From positions 62,001 through 126,000 of the IMG/VR virus record IMGVR_UViG_3300027782_000032: a stretch of DNA of 64,000 nucleotides; one strand, given 5' to 3'. Both the position numbers and the translations under genes were made by a program. Origin of the DNA: a virus. How positions within the stretch are numbered: position 1 is the stretch's first letter; each line of letters starts with the position of its first letter. Under the pieces are notes generated by a model. The model worked only from the letters and a program-made list of their open reading frames with translations, did no database searches and was not told the origin of the DNA. Below are positions 62,207 through 64,000 of this stretch, piece by piece.

Positions 62207-62710
62207 CTATTTTTTAAAAAACGAAACAACCCTGTCGTATGCTCTTCCAAGTATAGACCTTCGTTTATAGAAGATACCGTCCATGGAAGACCCAACCAGT
62301 TCAACAAACCTCTTGTCGTTTAATGGTGACGGCTCGTCCTCAACTAAAACATCTCGTATAGAAGAATAGAACGCAGCCATCATCGTCTCACCAAGAGCGG
62401 CGTAGATTAACATCTTTGCTGAGTCATTACATTCAAATAATCCTGATTTTTCCATAGTGTCCTTAACATTATTAGGGCATTCATCAGGCCGTCCGCACAT
62501 TGCCATGTAGTTAGCCATAGCCTTAGCAGCCTTTGAAAGAGCTTCGTCAGTTACATGATGATGCTTAACTAGATCCATAAACCATGGAAGTCCTGTGCCT
62601 TTGCTAACCCTATCCATAGCAGACTGCATGATTTGAGGCCAGCAGTACGCTATGTCTCTTGAAGGGTTATATCTCCTACGATCTACGTGTCCTAAAATAT
62701 TGGTTGTCAA
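62207..62710 (-). CDS. Hypothetical helical protein
   Basis: 167 residues, no family recognised. Cys and Met-rich helical body (WPQIMQSAMDRVSKG, DEALSKAAKAMANYMAMCGRPDECPN), ends with a basic amphipathic helix (KRRSILGRAYDRVVSFFKK). It sits between exonuclease and a Cys-rich gene and probably belongs to the DNA-metabolism operon. Confidence 0.6.
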   Translation of the reverse strand: MTTNILGHVDRRRYNPSRDIAYCWPQIMQSAMDRVSKGTGLPWFMDLVKHHHVTDEALSKAAKAMANYMAMCGRPDECPNNVKDTMEKSGLFECNDSAKMLIYAALGETMMAAFYSSIRDVLVEDEPSPLNDKRFVELVGSSMDGIFYKRRSILGRAYDRVVSFFKK

Positions 62711-62721
62711 CTTAATCTCCT

Positions 62722-63630
62722 TTAATCTACTAGATTTAAACTTGTATTAATTACGCAATCGACACACTTACCTGGTTTTCCTGGGTCTATCCAAGATACT
62801 TTGTTACATACATCACAGTGCTTTTCTTGATAGGTATTCAAATGAGTAGCGGCTTCGCATTCGCTTAGACCTGCTGGGCACCTATGACAATTAACTGTTA
62901 CAGGGTACTCACGTGGGCACCTAAACTCTTCATTCCTATGTATAGACCTATACCTCTTTCTGAGCAATTCCCTGTTCTTTGACACTACATAGTCATTACA
63001 TAGAAACTCTGTGTAGTCAGGCTTATCCCTTACAGCTAGGTGATCAAAGTAACCTAGGAAGTATAGACTTGTAAAGTTAGATTCATCTAGATATGGATAT
63101 TTATTATTATCTTCGCTTCTGCTGAAACCTATTCTGTACTTTGCGTAGTTGCACATGTCGGATGACCAAAACCTTCTATATAACATAGAGCTGGCTGGTC
63201 CGCTCATAACGTCAAGGTCTACCCATATACCTCGCTGCTTGTTACCGTCTTTAAAAGACCTTACAGCCTTCTCTATACTTACTATCTTTATAAGGCCCCA
63301 GTCAGACCTTATTCTCCAGTCAGTGTCCTTGACCTGCTCGCCTTGCATTAGAAGAGGCATATTACCAGCTATCTTTGCAGCTATAGATTCTACGTCTCTA
63401 GCTGTAATAGGCTGCCTTAAATATTTAAGAAGCATATCTTGAGAGAAGGCAAAGTCTATACATGCCTTTGGAATACAAAATGATAAAGCAGCTGAAGCAG
63501 AACTAATAGAATCGCTTGTAAGAATGCTGCCACAAAAAGGAATGAGAGCATCAACAACCCGCTTGCGAGTGTTGAGTATTTTCGACGAAGACACCTTAAC
63601 CTTCTCATCACTAAGCCTCCTGCTAAACAT
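62722..63630 (-). CDS. Hypothetical protein with C-terminal zinc-binding Cys cluster
   Basis: 302 residues. N-terminal 240 residues have no recognised family. The C-terminal 70 hold paired CxxC-type motifs: FRCPREYPVTVNCHRCPAGLSEC then HCDVCNKVSWIDPGKPGKCVDC, which could bind two zinc ions. This is like nucleic-acid-binding zinc ribbons. A GG-rich site lies ahead of the ATG. Next to the truncated glycosyltransferase-like gene at the window end. Confidence 0.65.
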   Translation of the reverse strand: MFSRRLSDEKVKVSSSKILNTRKRVVDALIPFCGSILTSDSISSASAALSFCIPKACIDFAFSQDMLLKYLRQPITARDVESIAAKIAGNMPLLMQGEQVKDTDWRIRSDWGLIKIVSIEKAVRSFKDGNKQRGIWVDLDVMSGPASSMLYRRFWSSDMCNYAKYRIGFSRSEDNNKYPYLDESNFTSLYFLGYFDHLAVRDKPDYTEFLCNDYVVSKNRELLRKRYRSIHRNEEFRCPREYPVTVNCHRCPAGLSECEAATHLNTYQEKHCDVCNKVSWIDPGKPGKCVDCVINTSLNLVD

Positions 63631-63633
63631 TAA

Positions 63634-63999
63634 TCACCCTTCTTTCTTAAATCTGTCGTTCCATACTTCAAGTTGAGTCTTTTTAGAGCCAAGTGGCGGC
63701 TCGTTATAACCTCGTCTATCAGATGCAGATTCTTTTCCGTTATCGTCTGCGTTTACAGCGACGCCAGCCTTATAGCTTGAAAGTTTAAGGCCTTGATGCC
63801 TTATTAGCTCTCCTAAAAGGACATCTCCTCCGCAATGCTTAAGCATTGGATGAGGCCACTTATACTTGTTTATCACACTTGTCTTAATAATCCACCACCC
63901 TCCTGTAGCAAACTTTGTCATCTCTGGTCTTCCAGGAAGAGGTCCACTTACAAACCAGTCACAGTGGAGACGTCTCCAATCGGTCTGTCCTGGTAATAT
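63634..63999 (-). CDS. Glycosyltransferase-like protein, partial (5' end beyond window)
   Basis: The frame stays open from the stop at 63634 to the right edge, so the gene continues beyond the window and an internal ATG at 63921 is unlikely to be the start. Visible C-terminal part: WFVSGPLPGRPEMTKF, ATGGWWIIKTSVIN and HCGGDVLLGELIRHQG, a pattern seen near the end of phage GT-A (GT2-like) glycosyltransferases. The palindrome lies inside and is read here in the third frame as WRRLH. Confidence 0.6.
   Translation of the reverse strand: MLPGQTDWRRLHCDWFVSGPLPGRPEMTKFATGGWWIIKTSVINKYKWPHPMLKHCGGDVLLGELIRHQGLKLSSYKAGVAVNADDNGKESASDRRGYNEPPLGSKKTQLEVWNDRFKKEG
63964..63979. repeat. Dispersed palindrome, copy 13
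   Basis: GTGGAGACGTCTCCAA, perfect 14-bp core, read as WRRLH, the only copy in that frame. Confidence 0.9.
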
Positions 64000-64000
64000 G

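Overview
The window reads as a stretch of a large (probably jumbo) tailed dsDNA bacteriophage or phage-like plasmid/prophage. Supporting this are a portal protein, long runs of Ala/Gly/Pro-rich virion-type proteins, a PhoH ATPase, a RuvC-type resolvase, a DEDDh exonuclease, a B12-dependent ribonucleotide reductase, and a multisubunit-type RNA polymerase protein in which a full beta-like part is fused to the N-terminal part of beta' including the DFDGD catalytic motif. Nearly all genes are on the minus strand; plus-strand exceptions are the reductase (10020-12284), a methyltransferase (15630-16304), a double glycosyltransferase (36715-37887) and a possible 45-residue protein (57317-57454). I saw no tRNA, rRNA, CRISPR array, insertion sequence or integrase.

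Layout. 1-9.9 kb: SNF2-like helicase (cut by the window edge), RNA polymerase and five unassigned hydrophobic virion-type proteins. 10-12.3 kb: ribonucleotide reductase. 12.3-14.3 kb: small autonomous expression cassettes plus an HNH-type gene. 14.3-18.1 kb: methyltransferases, a 2OG-Fe(II) oxygenase, a TupA-like ATP-grasp protein, a cupin and PhoH. 18.2-27.2 kb: a block of Ala/Lys-rich proteins, seven of which share a basic C-terminal tail, with a C39-like peptidase among them. 27.3-30.6 kb: glycan genes (GT-B, FkbM, TylF, GT9). 30.7-36.3 kb: proteins sharing an N-terminal LEKAAAFG-type tag, two with HExxH motifs. 36.3-36.7 kb: a structured non-coding gap. 36.7-44.1 kb: glycosyltransferases and more virion-type proteins. 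44.1-47.4 kb: five more cassettes. 47.4-54 kb: cupin, seven glycosyltransferase or DUF115-like genes. 54-57.2 kb: CAP protein, portal, structural protein. 57.3-58.5 kb: another cassette. 58.5-64 kb: unknowns, RuvC, exonuclease, and a truncated glycosyltransferase-like gene.

Three signals stand out beyond gene content. (1) A perfect palindrome, GTGGAGACGTCTCCAC, or a close variant, occurs 13 times, in all three coding frames and between genes, and three copies abut a promoter. (2) Nine transcription cassettes share one promoter design (TTAATY, exactly 17 bp, ATAATR) and one terminator design (hairpin, U-tract, then AGCTATCA). (3) Several genes in these cassettes are tiled with perfect hairpins inside the coding sequence; in 44769-45146 stems of 9 to 12 bp follow each other almost end to end. 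Together these look like a dedicated regulatory and mRNA-structure scheme for a set of small phage genes, which I do not recognise as a described system.
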